Assembly: GCA_024138025.1 (NCBI GenBank)
Contig: JAMXBD010002782.1
Location: 1 to 64,000, forward strand
Direction: 5' to 3'
Origin: Combretum micranthum
Taxonomy: Eukaryota; Streptophyta; Magnoliopsida; Myrtales; Combretaceae
Length of the DNA stretch: 64,000 bases
The translations under genes were made by a program, and so were the position numbers. Shown here in pieces: positions 26,083 through 38,746 of this stretch. The first letter of the stretch is position 1; each line of letters begins with the position of its first letter. Under the pieces are notes generated by a model. It was not told the DNA's origin. It saw nothing but the letters and a program-made list of their open reading frames with translations, and ran no database searches.

Positions 26083-29000
26083 CCAAGACAACATATTATA
26101 TTCATTTTTAAAATAAAGTAAAAAAATAGTTTTACAAATAATATAGTTTAAACATAATCATCTTTAAATATTTAGCATGTTCTAACAATTTGGTTTTTTT
26201 TTGGGTAGAACATAAATTATATATATATACATATATTATATATATACGAACCAGCTAAACTACTATAGAGTTGCTGAATTAATTAAAAAATATATTCAAC
26301 ATGTAGATATAATGGTTAAAATACGATATTTTATTTTATACTTTTGTATGTCGAACACGAAATAGTACAAAACCTTATTTAGTACTATATAGTAAAAAAA
26401 AATTATTCTGCGTAATATTCTTTATTCTGTGTGATTCAATTTCTGCTACTCCATTTAATCTTTCCAACCAAACGCAAGCTTGGTTTAAGGTTCTCTTTTA
26501 ACATTTAGGACATGTCGGTAAGAAAGGTGAGGACCATGGTCACAGCCATAAGATGCAACGTGACAAAACAGAAATAAGAGAAAAAAAATTCAAAAAGCTC
26601 AAAGTGTATAGCAATCACAATCTCTTTTATCAAAATTCCTTGGGAGATTTTAGTATTTTTAGCAACATTTCCTTCTAGTACTTTCCATGAAGGATTATGA
26701 TTAGATTTCCCCCCGGCTACTTCAAAAATTTATTTACGCTATATCCAATTAAATAATTGATTCATTTCCCAGACCTACTCGCCTATGGAATGAATCTGAC
26801 ATTTACTCGCCAAAGTGCTACAGTATGCCAAAAAAACTTTCCCATTATATTTCAGGTGTTATTACTATTGTACTCGTTATCAAAATATTGATAAAATTCT
26901 AATACATGTATCGTGCAAAAAAAAAAAAGTTTTTTTTTAAATATCTATTTCTCTAGTATATATGTAAGCGTTCATACATAAAATGTATAATATTGGATAA
27001 ATCTTTCTTCAATATTGATGCATTATGCCACCTTATCAAAATTTATAAGGAAAAATTGTAGGTTATTCAATATTCATTATCACTTTAGTTTTCTGTGGCT
27101 CAAATAAATATTAATTATGACCTTATGAGGAAGCAAATGCATTTTAATGTAAGAAAACGAAGTTATTTGACTTCGTGAAAAATGAACTGAGGAGATCCAT
27201 TAATGCTTATATATATTATGAACCATTTTCTTTGAGCTATTAACAAGTAAAATGAAACACCAATAATAATAATAATAACAACAACAATAACAATAATAAT
27301 AATATGTAGCTGACCAAAAGCAGAATGAAAAAATGGGACAACCTGTAAAAGTAAAAGGATAAATGTAAATGTACTTTTATGTTCATTCTGCTTCATTCTA
27401 TTTGAAAATGAGCTTTCAAACCATCAATTGCCAAATAAAACGTGCTTTTAAATTGTTAAATACACACTCCACATAAATATCCACAGCTCTAGAAGCTTCA
27501 TATCAAATGGGGCTAAATTGTATATGGAGCAACATATTTGGGTGAATTTGATATTAAAAAAAATTAATAGAAAAATTATCAAATCTCATAGCTTTTCATG
27601 CTAATTAGAAGATAATATAATCGGATGTGGCGGCTTTATCTAAAATATCCACACAACAAAAGCGAAAGGAAGATCAAGAAGAGACGACCCCATGTATTAT
27701 CATCCAACCTCAACAAGCACACACACTTACACACACTTGGCCTTAGCCCTAGAATCCTAATTCTAGATTTCTCCAAGGTTCCCTTTAGGAACTGTTGCAC
27801 CAAGGATTCATCAAAAACCAAACATATTTTCTAATCTTCCAATTTTTGCAAATCCATAACAATCCTAGACTAGACACATACCAAAACTGATTAAAAAAAC
27901 CATACCAACATCCTACCCATCAAGCCATAATATAACATCTCCATTTTGGGTACCAGTTTAACTTTAAGACCTTGTTTGATTCTATGCAGTTTTATATTTA
28001 TTGATTAATAGTTACAATTAGGATAGGCAAATTAGAATTGACAATTTTTTTCATGGTTATCTCCTTTCAATTACCAGGTTTTAGCAATAATTCAAATTAA
28101 CTAAAAACTCTAACTTATAGTCATTATATCATACAACTCTTTCATAGAAAAGTTTTACCTTTATAGCCACAAAAATTGGAAGTGATGACAGAACAATTGG
28201 GAGAAAGAACCAAGGATGTTGTAGTGGCCGGTAAAAGTCAAATAAAACTGCAGATGGATAATAGAAGAATTTATTAGTGAATTATATTCGTCATGAGTTT
28301 AAAAATAATTCCAATATGTCATAAAAAAAATCAACAAATAAATAACCAAAATTTTAATAGTAAAATATATAATTCAGTTTATAGTTAGTTCGAATAAGTC
28401 ATGTATGGATGAAGGGCTATGCCGAATTGACGATGGCTTTACAATTGATTGACATACGAAAACTTCGTCACAATACTTAGCCAATCTTAATCTACCGTAA
28501 CTTCCAATTAGCAAATACAATTAATCCTCTATAATTTGACAATTTGCATGCTAGAAAATCACTTATTGGTTTTGTCAACAAAAAAACAGGACATTTCCTA
28601 TATAAGACATTACCTAAACACCATGATCCAATTTATTCCTTGTAAAAGCAAGGTCAACATTCGAAACCAGATGTAAAACTATAAAGGGTGTAATGGGTTT
28701 TCTTGGTTTTGCAATACACTAGTTACAAATTGAGAATCCAAGTATATTTTCTCTATCTTCAACTCATGAACAAGCAATATAAACACTAGTGTAGGATTTG
28801 AGCTTAGTATTACAACTATACAACAATGCAGTTCAGAAAATCCAACTCCAAATAATAGGCAAGAATATTTGTTATAATTATATGCCAACATAATGAACAG
28901 CAAGCATTACACCAGATTGAATCTCTCTAATCTTTTTACAACAATGCAGTGTAGTAGTTATAATCTTTATACGCTAAACAGAAAAAAAAAATGAAGAAAC

Positions 29001-31871
29001 AGACTTAAAAGAAAATATGTGTAAATGCAAAAAGGAAGCATCAGATAAAAGTTGCAGTCTTTAAATGAATGTAGAAACCAGATCCCAAAGTAGCTTTAAA
29101 CGATTGAAAAATCCAACGATTGAAAAATTCAATTTTTGGCCAATGAATCAACAAAACAATTTAAAAAGTTAAGATTAAATTGAGTATAAAATGAAATTTT
29201 AAAATTCGCAATATATTATTCATTCTTGTAATAATGGAAATGAAAAACAAGATTCAAACCATTCTTTCCTTTAAGAATCCAGTTGGACTAGTACAACCCA
29301 TTTTGTGTGTCATTTAATACTTATAGTATAACCCATCTTTTGTGTGTGTGTTTGGGTGTGTATTTATTGTAGCCTACCAAATATTTTTTTTTCTCCATTT
29401 CTTTTGTTGTATAAGTAGAGGTTGAAATAAGAAAATTTCTAACTATAGTGCTTTTCATAATAGAATCAGCCCTTATACAGTGTACGTACTGAACAACTCA
29501 GCTCCATAACGGGATCAGCCCATACACTAACCAAACAACTCAATCTATTCCTATATTGAATATCTATTCAAAGAGAACAAAAAAACAAAACATGTATCCA
29601 AACCTTGATCATGAATATTCATGAATACTAAGGAACATTATGTTGCATACCATTAATTTTGTTTTTATTTTTTTCCCAGGCATACTGTATCCTTTAAAGT
29701 ATAAAATTCTCATATCTCCTAGCATTAATCACAATTAAAGGAAAAATGAAATGTCAGGCCAAAGAAAAGGGAAAGATTGGAAAAACAAAAAAAAATATAA
29801 ATTATCAACTCACTTATAGCACATGTCAGCTTCTCCCTTATTCATCCAATCATACTAATGAGAAATTTTATATAATATATATATGAGCTCCACTTTGAAA
29901 ACTTACTGATCTAATGTGTCAAGATTGAGTTGAATTGACATGCAAAATCAAAGAAAAAGATAAGTTAAATGATATATTAGGGTAAAAAACAAGAGCATGC
30001 CATGACATAATGAAGATAAAAACTTCAATGCAGCAACCAAAACAAAACTAACAAAATCAAACTTTTCAAAATAGACAAAAATAAATTAAGTATAAATCTG
30101 GTTATATACATTACGTACCTAATTTTGAAAGTTCATTAATGGTGATAAATGGTTAGAAACTAAATCTTTGCCAAAAAAAGTACAACAGGGCAAGCAAATA
30201 TATTGTAATCAAACATATAACAGGATCACCATGTAATGTGAAATATTGATCTTTAAATCTTGATTAAAAATTTATTAAATGAATTCCAATAGCCAAAACC
30301 CAAAATCAAATAACAAAAACAGAACAAAGTAAAACACCAAATTCCAAAACAATTGAAGAAATCTGCATCAAATGTAATATTGCAAAGAATAACATGGTCC
30401 GAAATCAGGAATCTTCCAATGTTCAGCCATAAAAAAGGTCAAAATCAACTTAAATTAAAAAGGGCAGCCTCTTCATATATATCTGGCAACCTAAATTTCA
30501 GAGTCGATTGGAGGATGCAAATGCTGTGTATTATAATTATAGAAGGGCACAAAATGAACTGCAATTTATTTGAATGAAGGGTTTAATTTTATAACAAAGC
30601 AAGCAAGCACAAGACCCTGTGAAAACAGAATACATGTTTCTTAAGAAAACAGATAAAACAAGAATAACACTTATGGGGGAAAGAGGGTATAGCTTAAAAA
30701 TTTGAATTTAGAAAAAAAAATCTTAAAAAACAAACTTGTGAGGCTTCATACCTGACTTCAATGAGGACTTAGCACCCAAATACGCCTTCAAATCAGTGAA
30801 CAAGTAAACTTCTAAAATTGAGCTTCCATGTATGATCCTGTTTTTTTTAACATGTACCAAGCACTTAATAAGAATCTAATATTAATACTTTATCATTCTA
30901 AAATTAACTTTATACCTATAGAGGAGGGGAAGGAAGTGAGTTAGAACATTATAATCAAAAGTGGTTATGCTTCCCTCCCTACTTTTGGCCCTCAAGGACA
31001 AAATGACCCCTCAATCCATCCACAACGATGCGGAACTGCACAATAAAGTAAATAATTAACCTTGGTGTCAGCAAACTTTAGGAACATTAATTTAATTAAG
31101 AATATAAAGGGATAGTAAAATAGTATAGTAAGTGATATTTAACCATTGTAAAACAGTGTGTTTGAATTTTTAAACTCTTCAATAGTTTGATAATTTACTT
31201 ACTATGTAGATCTTGCCAAAGTCTCCAAATAAGGCAGCAAGGTGCTAGAGGAAAATGTGCTTTGTCTACAAATACTCGGAGTTTTCAACCACATGTTAGC
31301 ATTTTATGAATATTTGAAATGAAAGTATTCTCAAAGAGAAAGGAAATAGAGAAATGAATTTGCTAAAAAAAATGTAAACATGATTTACAGAAGCAATATT
31401 TCACGCATAAAGCATAGTTTGTCTTTATAGAAGTAAGATTTCATGCAAAATCAAAGCAACAAGAATTTGACCAACAGGCAATAAAAGGAAGCACAAGCAC
31501 TAAAGAAGATGTAAAAGATGCATGTTCATAGTATGGGTTTGCTAGCCAAACAGATTGGCAAACCGTAGAACAAGAAATTATCTTATCGAATAGACTAATT
31601 ATAATACTTTTAGTTTTGAAGGTAAAGCAGGAATGATAAGATTCCCAACCACTATAAAATTAAACAATTGAAAGCACTTAATGATCACCTACTTCAACAT
31701 TACAGAAACAAATTAAAAGAAAACCCGCAATATTCCATTGTATATGGAAACAAAATTATTAAAATCCATGAAGTCATGGAATGCAATGGATAAAAATAAA
31801 GGGAAAGAAAAATGAGATACATTTACCTGTTTGGCAATCGTTATGCAAAACCAAGAAGTTTCATAAAAAGT
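24534..31871 (-). CDS. Unidentified membrane-protein-like gene, partial, six phase-compatible exons
   Basis: I do not recognise this gene. On the minus strand, six short open segments bounded by AG and GT join without breaking frame: 31871-31827 (TFYETSWFCITIAKQ), 31244-31203 (HLAALFGDFGKIYI), 31035-31008 (FRIVVDGLR), 30811-30752 (VYLFTDLKAYLGAKSSLKS), 28247-28159 (LFDFYRPLQHPWFF to LPIFVAIK) and 24581-24534 (TQHLPQRKSTSKLSIL). Phase matches at every junction, including two split codons. The fifth exon holds one strongly hydrophobic, membrane-like stretch; the sixth is basic. The donor of the third exon (GTCATT) and that of the sixth (GTGAGA) are the least certain. Start and stop were not found. 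It lies inside the CACTA element, upstream of TNP2 on the same strand, and may be a captured host gene fragment. It could also be chance exon-like sequence in a long intron. Confidence 0.4.
24626..24648. repeat. (TA)n microsatellite
   Basis: An uninterrupted TA run inside the CACTA element. Confidence 0.85.
26025..26080. repeat. (AAT)n microsatellite, about 18 units
   Basis: An uninterrupted AAT array. The open frame over it encodes only Asn repeats and is not a gene. A shorter, imperfect AAT/AAC array lies at about 27,261-27,303. Confidence 0.9.
28679..28903 (-). repeat. Interior repeat pair R2, second copy
   Basis: Partner of 23,966-24,191. R1 follows about 230 bases later here, whereas it precedes R2 by about 3 kb at the other locus. 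Confidence 0.55.
29136..29250 (+). repeat. Interior repeat pair R1, second copy
   Basis: Partner of 20,821-20,940. Confidence 0.55.
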
Positions 31872-34023
31872 CTATGGAAATGACAAAATCAAATAAAAAA
31901 ATAATACATTAAAATGGACATAATTATTAACTTGCTTGAATTTTGTTGTTCTGAAACCAGGAAGAGAGAACCAAGTCCAAGCATGTGCAGTTATTAAAGA
32001 AGGGATGGTTATCGGAAGTGGAAGTGGATAAATAAAAATAACTTCCACACAGCAAAATTACTAAATAAATAACTATTTGTTGTAGAAAGCCATTCTAAGT
32101 GAAGCTATATTGATAAAATTGGTTCACTAGGAGCAGGGACGGGCCAAGAGGTTGCAAATAGGGCTCTACCCCTTATCATTCTGCCCATGGCTACTATTCA
32201 ATTATAATTCTAGGAGTAAGGTAAATCTTCGATTCCATCTTTTTAAAAAATATATCTTGTACATTCATACCAAGATGTTGCTTTTACAGTCAATGCAGCA
32301 TATTTACAGTTTGCTCACGCACAGTTGTGCTATCGGTCCAACAGCTACATTATAGCCAAGGTCAGTGTCTGTACAAGCATAATGTGGGAAAAAATAATAG
32401 GAATTAGTCAACAATGGTCGTTCATTTATTTAATTTGATATAACTTCAATGTCTTTATTATTCTCACAAATGTAGTCTTTCTACTGGAAGTTGTATCAAT
32501 GGTTCTTGTAATTGTGGGTGTATTTGTTGTTGGCATCGTGGGTAGTTAGTTATTCACTAACCATTTCTCTAGATTTTAGCAGAAAGGGGGGAGCGGTTGG
32601 TAGAATCCTGCCGAGATGTGATGCCTATGAAAAACACGTCTGTGTCTGGTGTCGTGTCGCATTCTTATCTCTTTTTTTTTTTTAAGGTCTAGCTCTATTT
32701 GTACACACACTAGAACTAAAAATGATTTTATTAAAAAATAAATAAAACAATAATCAGCCATCCAAAACAGCGCCGATTAATATAATTCAATAGTAGAACG
32801 TGTTCATTTAATATGATTGATTAGTCTAACCATTGTTTTGAAGCTTTGGGAGAACCATTATTGTATCAAGTCCTTTAAGCATTCATTTTTCAAGCTTCAA
32901 CTGTGGGGGTAAAGAAGAGATCTATAGTTCTATACTTACTCTTATGAAAATCGTACGATTGGTAAACAATTAATCATTTTCATATTTGCATTGATGAAAT
33001 TATTTGTAAAAACATAGACAGTAAAGCTTTAACAGAGTTTAACAAACACACACAGTTTATCAAAACAAGAATAGAGAATGAGGTAATATAAGATACATAG
33101 CATGAATTGTAATGTTGACCATTAGAATAGAACATAATGCTAATTTAAAATAGTCTCCAAAGTAACCTAGTCTGTATTATTGCAAAAAGCACTCTAGCAA
33201 ATGAAGTAATAACTTTAATGATCATAAATCAAATGTTTGAGAGCATAAATATGACAAGAAAACATGCATAACACACTTGTGAAACTTCAGCGAATTTTGG
33301 AAATAGCACAACCTAATGACAAGCATCATGATGAAAATGCTGAAATTCAATTATCCGTAGGACTGATAGTTAACAACAATAATAACATTGAAGGGAAAAC
33401 TGCAAAAGCAAACTACTATTCTAATACTGATATAAATAAATCTACTTGGAGCAACCTGAGTTCCTAATTTGTAGAAGGGACTATTGTAGGAACAATATAC
33501 AAAGAACGGACTAGTGAAAATAATGCCAAATTATATTACTCCATCCATTAACATAATGTTTGAGCCAAAAAAAAAAGCAGAGGGTGCAAAGGTTTGGACC
33601 ATGGCAAGATACCACTCCTAAGTCGATGGTAAATTACTTTGAATATTTTAACTTCAATTCCAAACTAAATTACTTTGTTATATGTTTTAGTCTTAAAATT
33701 GACAATCTTAATTAAAAAAAAAAAAAAGGAAAACACCTCCTCTTTTTTATGTCATCAATATAATAAAAGGTTGCAAAAGGTGGGGATGATGCCACATGAC
33801 AGGGACAGCAGACAAAGAAGTGTTATTTTCAACTAACACGTAAAAAGCATAATGCAACTCCAAACAGAACAGGTGACGATTTAATCACATAAAATCAACA
33901 AATAATAATAATAGTTACTAAAACAAAAATATGAAAACATAAACAAATCAAGGGTACCTATAAGTTAATTGTTAAAAAAAATCGTAGCTATAAGTCCAAG
34001 TTTGATTTTGCACAGCCACTATT
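31872..34023. other. CACTA interior, no gene recognised
   Basis: AT-rich sequence with some decayed-repeat character: GTGTCTGGTGTCGTGTCGC near 32,642 and CTTGGCCCGTCCCTGCTCC (minus strand) near 32,140 look like fragments of dispersed repeats. I found no exon here that joins the chain at 31,871 convincingly. Confidence 0.4.
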
Positions 34024-34235
34024 GGTGAAACCCCAAATCGTATAGAAAAAATTGAGAGTCCACTGGCAAAAATTACAAAGACGGTAGTGAAACCCGATAT
34101 CCTACAGTAAATAATGGAAGTGGGTCAGTAGAAATTACAAAGACTAGAAACCCCAGATCGTACAAGATAACATTACTCATAACCCTAACTAGAGAATGAA
34201 ACCTAAATCGTAAAGGAAAAAATTACAAAGACCAC
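34024..34235. repeat. Degenerate tandem repeat, about 55-70 bp unit
   Basis: AAATTACAAAGAC recurs about three times (near 34,073, 34,133 and 34,217), alternating with GAAACCCCAGATCGTA-like words. It sits in the CACTA interior, just inside the leader-like exon. Confidence 0.5.
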
Positions 34236-34290
34236 ATGCAAACATATGCGTAGGAACAACTAAATGAGAGTTAGAAAACAAAAGATGAAC

Positions 34291-34632
34291 CTAGATTATG
34301 TGGCTATATTGACGAAGATCCATTTTGTTGAAGAATTCGAAGACGTCTTCTCCACGCAGCTGCCTGTGAAGGAATGGGTCTACGGATGGAGCACAGCTTG
34401 GTTGGGGGTGGAATGAAAATATTAGTCCGGTGGCATGAAGGACTCCGTTGGAGGTGGCTGCAGCACGTACGGTTGAGATTGGTAGGAGGTTTTCAAAGTA
34501 TAAGAGACGGTAAGAGTGTGGTATGAGCTTTGAAGGTGTGTTTGGACGAAGGAAATGTGAAAAAGTGAAGTTACTTTTTTGTTTTATTTTTATTTGGGCT
34601 ACTTTTTCAAATGGCGGGACGAGGATACGCAA
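34291..34632 (-). other. Leader-exon-like segment at the right end of the CACTA element
   Basis: On the minus strand a pyrimidine-rich, GC-richer segment with an open frame of about 113 codons leads to CAAAATGGATC, a good plant start context. That start is followed after ten codons by a TAG that abuts a possible donor (TAG then GTTCAT). It looks like a 5' leader exon. It begins within about 200 bases of the transposon end, so it may be the leader of the transposon transcript or of the unidentified gene in the interior. The open frame itself matches no protein I know. Confidence 0.3.
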
Positions 34633-34764
34633 TTTTTATTTACGTGGGAAATTCTTAAATGAAAAATTACCACGGTTAATGTAAGATAAAGGTTACAAAT
34701 TAAATGAATGTTCCATAAACGTGGCTAATAGTATGTTTTAATTGATGTATAAATATTAAAAGAT

Positions 34765-34797
34765 GGGCGACGTTTGCAATTTTTGTAAACGTCGCCC
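34765..34797. repeat. Subterminal hairpin of the right CACTA end
   Basis: GGGCGACGTTT and AAACGTCGCCC are perfect inverted copies, 11 bases each, 11 apart. With AAACGTGGCTAA near 34,720 this mirrors the motif set of the left end. The right terminus TGTAGTG is at 34,812-34,818. Confidence 0.7.
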
Positions 34798-34892
34798 AAT
34801 ATCAAAATTCCTGTAGTGAAAACATGTGTTGCATAGTGTATGGTAGGTAAATATTTGATATGATGACTAATAAGATCATATTTTATACAACT

Positions 34893-36600
34893 TGTTGATG
34901 TTCAAAGAGCTAGAATGGATATTTGTTTTGATTCAAATTCATGTTTCAGGTCTAATTTGGACAAAGAAATCAAAACAAGAAACTTTGAAGTGAAAATTGG
35001 AAAAATTGAAGGATACGTCGGCATTTCATACTTCAAAGCCGCTGGCGTTCAGATGACTTACACTCAAGGCCGCTGCCTACACTGCCAGCTTTGCCAGCCT
35101 TTGGCACAAGCAAACTTACGCCGCTTCAAAGTTGTCGGCGTAGAAGATGAATAAGCCAGCTTACACTAAAGGCCGGCAGCTCAGAATTGAAACATCACCA
35201 GCGTAAAAGGAGTTACAACATACGCTGGCTCCTAAGCGCCGACGTTGAGGCAGTGTAGATCAAGGATTAGAAGCGACAAGTAGACAACACATGCTTGGAG
35301 GCAATTGAAGAGACCAAATATTGGAGTGTCTAAGTCGGTATCAAAGCCACCGGCTTTAGGAAGCTTTCGTTTAAATTAGCCCAACCTTTCATTTCTCATC
35401 ACATACGCCGGCTAGATCTATATCTAAGCCGCCAGTGTAGAAGCGACCTACATTTGTAACCGAAGATGAAAGCTGCCAGTGCACTGCCTACGCAAAGATG
35501 AAGAAGCATTTACGCTTCCTATAAACCACCGGCGTAAGCTCCATAATTGCCGGCGTATGAAGTGAAACTGAAATTTTCTATTAATGCTTTGCACGAAATT
35601 TTTCCTATAAATAGGGGTTCTCCCCCCTGCAACAAGCAACAACAACAAGCAGAAGCAAATAGATAGTACACTTCAGTATAGAAATAGTCTAGCATTTTCA
35701 TAGAGATTTGTGAGAGAATTTGAGCTTTCAAGGATTGTAATTGAAGATTGCGATATTTGAATTGGTGATATCTAATCTCTTTCTTATACAATTCATTTAT
35801 CTGAATTACTTGTTCATAATGTTATCAATTACATATTCTTATTTGATTATTGAATCAACATCCATGAGTAGCTAAATCTTTTTTGTGGGAAGTGATGAAT
35901 CCTAATTTTGCTAAAATGATTATTGAATTTATATATAGGATTGTTAGAATTATGAAATATTTGTATTGAATCCTAATTATCTATTTTATTTTTATTGAAA
36001 TTGAATTGATAAGAATTCTGATAATTTGGAAAAAGAATTAGGATTCATAGGAATTCATGAATGAGATTAAACAACAATTGTGGAAACAATTAAGTTTAAT
36101 ATTAATTTAGAAATTATTCTATGTACTTCATGCAATATTTTATTTTAATTTCTCACTAAGTTTAGGAGAAGTAATTTAGGATATTAGAAATAATAGAATT
36201 GGAAGATTTATAATTGTAAATTAGATTCCATTGAGAATTTGTATAGCGGAAGCTAATAGATTATTTTATGGTTCACTAAAACTTTGTTTTAGGTCTTTAC
36301 AATTTCTTATAAATATCCATAATTCTAATTGTTCATATAATATAAATTCAGTATGATTAGTAAAGATTAGGATGGATTTCTTTTCCTTCATACATTCATC
36401 TTATATAAACTTCTCACATTCTCATTTGCATTCATATAGGTAGAATTAGTTAGTAATTGATCAATTTTGATAACCTAAATATTAGTATAAACTAATATCA
36501 ATCTAGTAGTTAATTTAGTCTCTATGGGAACGATACTCTACTCATTCTATATTACTTGATCAAGACCCAGTACACTTGCTGGTAGTATATGAAATTATAC
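34893..36600 (+). mobile_element. LTR-like block (Ty3/gypsy-like solo LTR), left boundary uncertain
   Basis: A TATAAATA box (35,606-35,613) is followed by a CAA-rich leader. The right part carries TCTCTATGGGAACGATACTC and GTACACTTGCTGGTAGT, resembling the last part of Tat/Athila-like LTRs. A TG start may lie at 34,893 and a CA end near 36,600, but no target duplication is evident. There are no internal genes. The frame at 34,915-35,154 crosses the motif cluster and is not convincing. Confidence 0.45.
35017..35560. repeat. Cluster of GCCGGCGTA-like motifs
   Basis: About 18 variants of GCCGGCGTA or its complement TACGCCGGC occur in 540 bases, for example at about 35,038, 35,126, 35,402 and 35,549. 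The spacing is irregular and both orientations are present. The stretch is rich in CpG and GC while its surroundings are strongly AT-rich. It lies directly upstream of the TATA box of the LTR-like block. Confidence 0.55.
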
Positions 36601-37283
36601 ACATCCGCATCAGATCAATGACTCATTTATTAAACATGAGCAATAGACAGAAATAGAAAAATTATACTTTAGGAGTAGTATTACTGGTAAGAAATTAGAA
36701 TATCGTATTCCAACATTTACTTTATTTAAAATTTATATACGGGAATATACTTTCTAACATTTACTTTAACTTATCAATTATAGCTTACAAAGAATACAAC
36801 TTATATATTATAATGGAATAAATAAAAAATTACTTATACCTACTTGATGTATAACCTATAGATTTTATACATTATATAGATGTGTTATATACATACATAT
36901 TATGTCATACATGATATATATTTTATAACACAAATATTTTATTATTCATCTAAAAAATAAGTCATAATACACATATATACAGGTATAATATATAAATTAT
37001 GTATTATTAACCTATTGATCTTGTATATGTAGATCAGTATATAAATAAACATATACATTATAAATATTCTTTATATATATGTTATGTCACACATATATTA
37101 TGTAATGTGTATATATATGTGTCTAAGCGATATATGTTATTATAATGCATATTTTCTTGGTACTCTATAAGTTATATGTATTATACAATCAACTTTAAAA
37201 ATGTTCACATGTCATCTCTACAAACTATAGATTTTGTAATTGTGTGTGTTATATCTATACATATGATAGTTATAGATATTTGA
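36601..37283. other. AT-rich low-complexity DNA
   Basis: From about 36,780 the sequence is dominated by TATATA, CATATA and related words. I see no gene. Confidence 0.6.
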
Positions 37284-38746
37284 TTTAAATTATATGGTAC
37301 ATATATTGCATATATATTTATATATGCTATATATGTTGCAAATTAATCAATTATATATTAATATGTAAATTTTATATAATTTATTTGTTAAATATGTTCT
37401 ATATTACATATATTATATTCTATACATAATTTATAATATACTATATTATATATATATATATAATTTGTTTCTTATATGACTAGTTGTCACTTTTTAAATT
37501 AGTAAAGATAATAATATTATATTTTAACGAAATAGGCATACAAAACAATACCAATATACTTAATAGGTCCATGGGTTTGTAAATGGGATTAGTGACTAAA
37601 CCCAGATCCAAACACCTTTAAATTAGTTTCATTTTTGGGTTTGATCCTTTTATTATTCATATCAATTTTTACTTACCCAAACCTTTTTTATAATCCTATT
37701 ATGTCATGTTTCGGATTCATGGGTTGAGTCTTGAATTGCCAGCTTTAACATTCATCGTAATTTCTTTTTTTTTTTTTTTCTCTCTCTCTCTTTGTTCCTT
37801 ACTTTAGAATAGTTGGAGAGGGTAAATTTACAAGAATGCCCATATCCTGGACATAAAATTTTTTATATATTAGACTAAGGATGCAACCAGATAGATTATT
37901 ATAGGGTATCCGACTCGTTAAGAACCTTATAAGGTTTTGAGACGGGTTTGAAAGACTTTTGTAACCTAATAGAGTTTAGGGTCGAGTCATGGATCATAGT
38001 TATGACCCAATAGGACCCGATCCAATAAGTTATGATAAAATAAAGAATAAATAATTATTAAACTTAAATTCAAACTAAAAAAAAAAAAACCTTAAAAAGT
38101 AAATTTCTAGAGACATAATTTTAGCAAAAGATGATTGTATGAATTATTTATTGCAATGATATTTTTTATAATTTAATTGGATGCTTGAACAATCAATGCA
38201 TTCTATTTCTTAATATTCACGTTGCATTTCTAATTTTATCATAGAAACACACTAGTTTAAATTTGTAATGTGCACTAAAAATGTTATCTAGTTAACTTTG
38301 TTTTTCCTCCTTTTCCCAATTGAAATAAATAACAAGATAGAATGAGTGAATTCTAAGATTGTCACCATGACATAAATCCTTTCAAAAATAAAAGTAAACA
38401 AAAAATAACTTTAAAAATTAAGAAAAAATAGAGAGACCCTATGAGAGCGGGTTAGGTCGGTTCAGCCCAACCCTATATAAACAGGTTTTTGTGACAAGAA
38501 AAAAAATCCTATAGGAAGAAGGTCCCAAAAAAAAATATATATATATATTTATATATAAGAAAAGTGGATTAGGTTTGGATTTTATATGATCTATCCCAAG
38601 CTCACTTCGATTACATCCTTATGTTTGACCGAGTTGTTCCTATATTAGGGGATGTGGAGATTTTTCACTCTATTAAGTTGTGCTTTTCCTTCCTTTGAAT
38701 TTCTTTTAGACGTACACCCAGCTGCAACATCAGCAAGTTAATTAGG

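Larger units (their letters stand above)
11551..34818 (-). mobile_element. 23-kb CACTA (En/Spm) DNA transposon with two transposase genes and about 14 kb of extra DNA
   Basis: The left end is CACTACAACAAAATG; the right end is TTCCTGTAGTG, so the inverted termini share CACTACA. Both ends carry subterminal copies of ACGTGGC and ACGTCGCC. Both genes typical of plant CACTA elements, Transposase_24 and TNP2, lie inside on the minus strand. Flanking trinucleotides are ATA on the left and AAA on the right, so the 3-bp target duplication is imperfect or has decayed. The element is larger than most because of the 20.6-34.3 kb stretch. With TNP2 frameshifted, it could now move only with help from another copy. 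Confidence 0.85.

Noticed and set aside
35519..35791. Minus-strand frames over the LTR-like block
   Set aside because: They lie across the TATA box and leader of the LTR and show no domain.
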